Shown here: positions 63,869 to 64,000 of the stretch, piece after piece
Layout: each line of letters opens with the position of its first letter
Position numbering within the stretch: the first letter of the stretch is position 1
Source of the DNA: Gottfriedia luciferensis
Lineage (GTDB): Bacteria; Bacillota; Bacilli; Bacillales; Bacillaceae_G
Assembly (NCBI RefSeq): GCF_001712755.1
Contig: NZ_MDKC01000005.1
Coordinates: 84,842-148,841, forward strand
Length of the DNA: 64,000 nt
Direction of reading: 5' to 3'
Position numbers and translations under genes: made by a program
Notes under the pieces: generated by a model
What the model saw: the letters and a program-made list of their open reading frames with translations, nothing else
What the model was told of the DNA's origin: nothing
Databases searched by the model: none

Positions 63869-64000
63869 CAATCAACTTTTTCATCAAAAAAAGTATACAC
63901 TAAATCCTAATCAAATAGCCTTTACTTAGAGTAATCTAGCAGTTTTTATTAATCAGTTTGTAGTTCAATTAATATCGAACATTAAACTAAATTAGTCAAA
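63869..64000. other. A+T-rich end of window
   Basis: No ORF or signal recognised in the last 130 bp. Confidence 0.5.

Overview
The window is low-G+C DNA from a spore-forming member of the Bacillaceae. Four things support this: spore-coat genes (CotB-like, CotO, CotY/CotZ-type), the order fabI - cotO - cotZ - yjcA - yjcD - yjcF/G/H that I recall from Bacillus subtilis, strong AGGAGG-type ribosome sites, and many T-rich intrinsic terminators. I cannot name the species.

Region 1 (1-14.5 kb) looks like chromosomal backbone. It starts with the 3' part of fabI, then an array of about nine 52-bp tandem repeats. Next come two CotB-type spore proteins, CotO, a cysteine- and asparagine-rich coat protein, YjcA, a small Gln-rich protein, a UvrD-like helicase, and the yjcF/yjcG/yjcH group. 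After these are an EamA exporter, a Trk/Ktr potassium channel with its RCK subunit, and a repetitive glycine-patterned acidic protein.

Region 2 (14.5-32.6 kb) is an accessory region built on a tRNA-Val(GAC) gene. The complete tRNA (14517-14589) is followed by three separate copies of its 3' half (19231, 22716, 32582). Two of these sit at the end of homologous arms of about 215 bp that carry TGCAC motifs. A 3'-terminal remnant of a tyrosine integrase lies beside the second copy. I read this as serial integration at one tRNA followed by decay. The cargo includes PhnA, a SulP transporter with an ArsR regulator, a broken second ArsR, an SdpI-like protein, a PhoX-like protein and an internally deleted group II intron. 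It also includes an SUMF1-domain protein, an EamA transporter, a glutamate/dicarboxylate symporter facing a GlnK/GlnL-type two-component system, and an amino-acid permease.

Region 3 (32.6-45.9 kb) encodes secreted proteins: a DUF1254/DUF1214 protein, a LysR regulator, two giant subtilases of about 1385 residues, and an XRE-TPR regulator of the PlcR type. A third giant subtilase lies at 59.5-63.6 kb. All three carry a cohesin-like segment followed by a dockerin-like module. The promoters of the DUF1254 gene and the first two subtilases share an exact 13-mer.

Region 4 (46-59 kb) is metabolic and regulatory. It holds KdgT with a cre-like site, and NAD-malic enzyme with a MalK/MalR-type system. 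A YobV-like WYL regulator diverges from two YobU-like effector-binding proteins in DNA of visibly different composition. A sigma-54 activator diverges from a peptidase C26 (gamma-glutamyl-GABA hydrolase type) gene and a YfcC-type transporter; this intergenic region has a consensus -24/-12 promoter and a candidate enhancer palindrome. The window ends with a G+C-rich intergenic repeat of a kind common in Bacillaceae.
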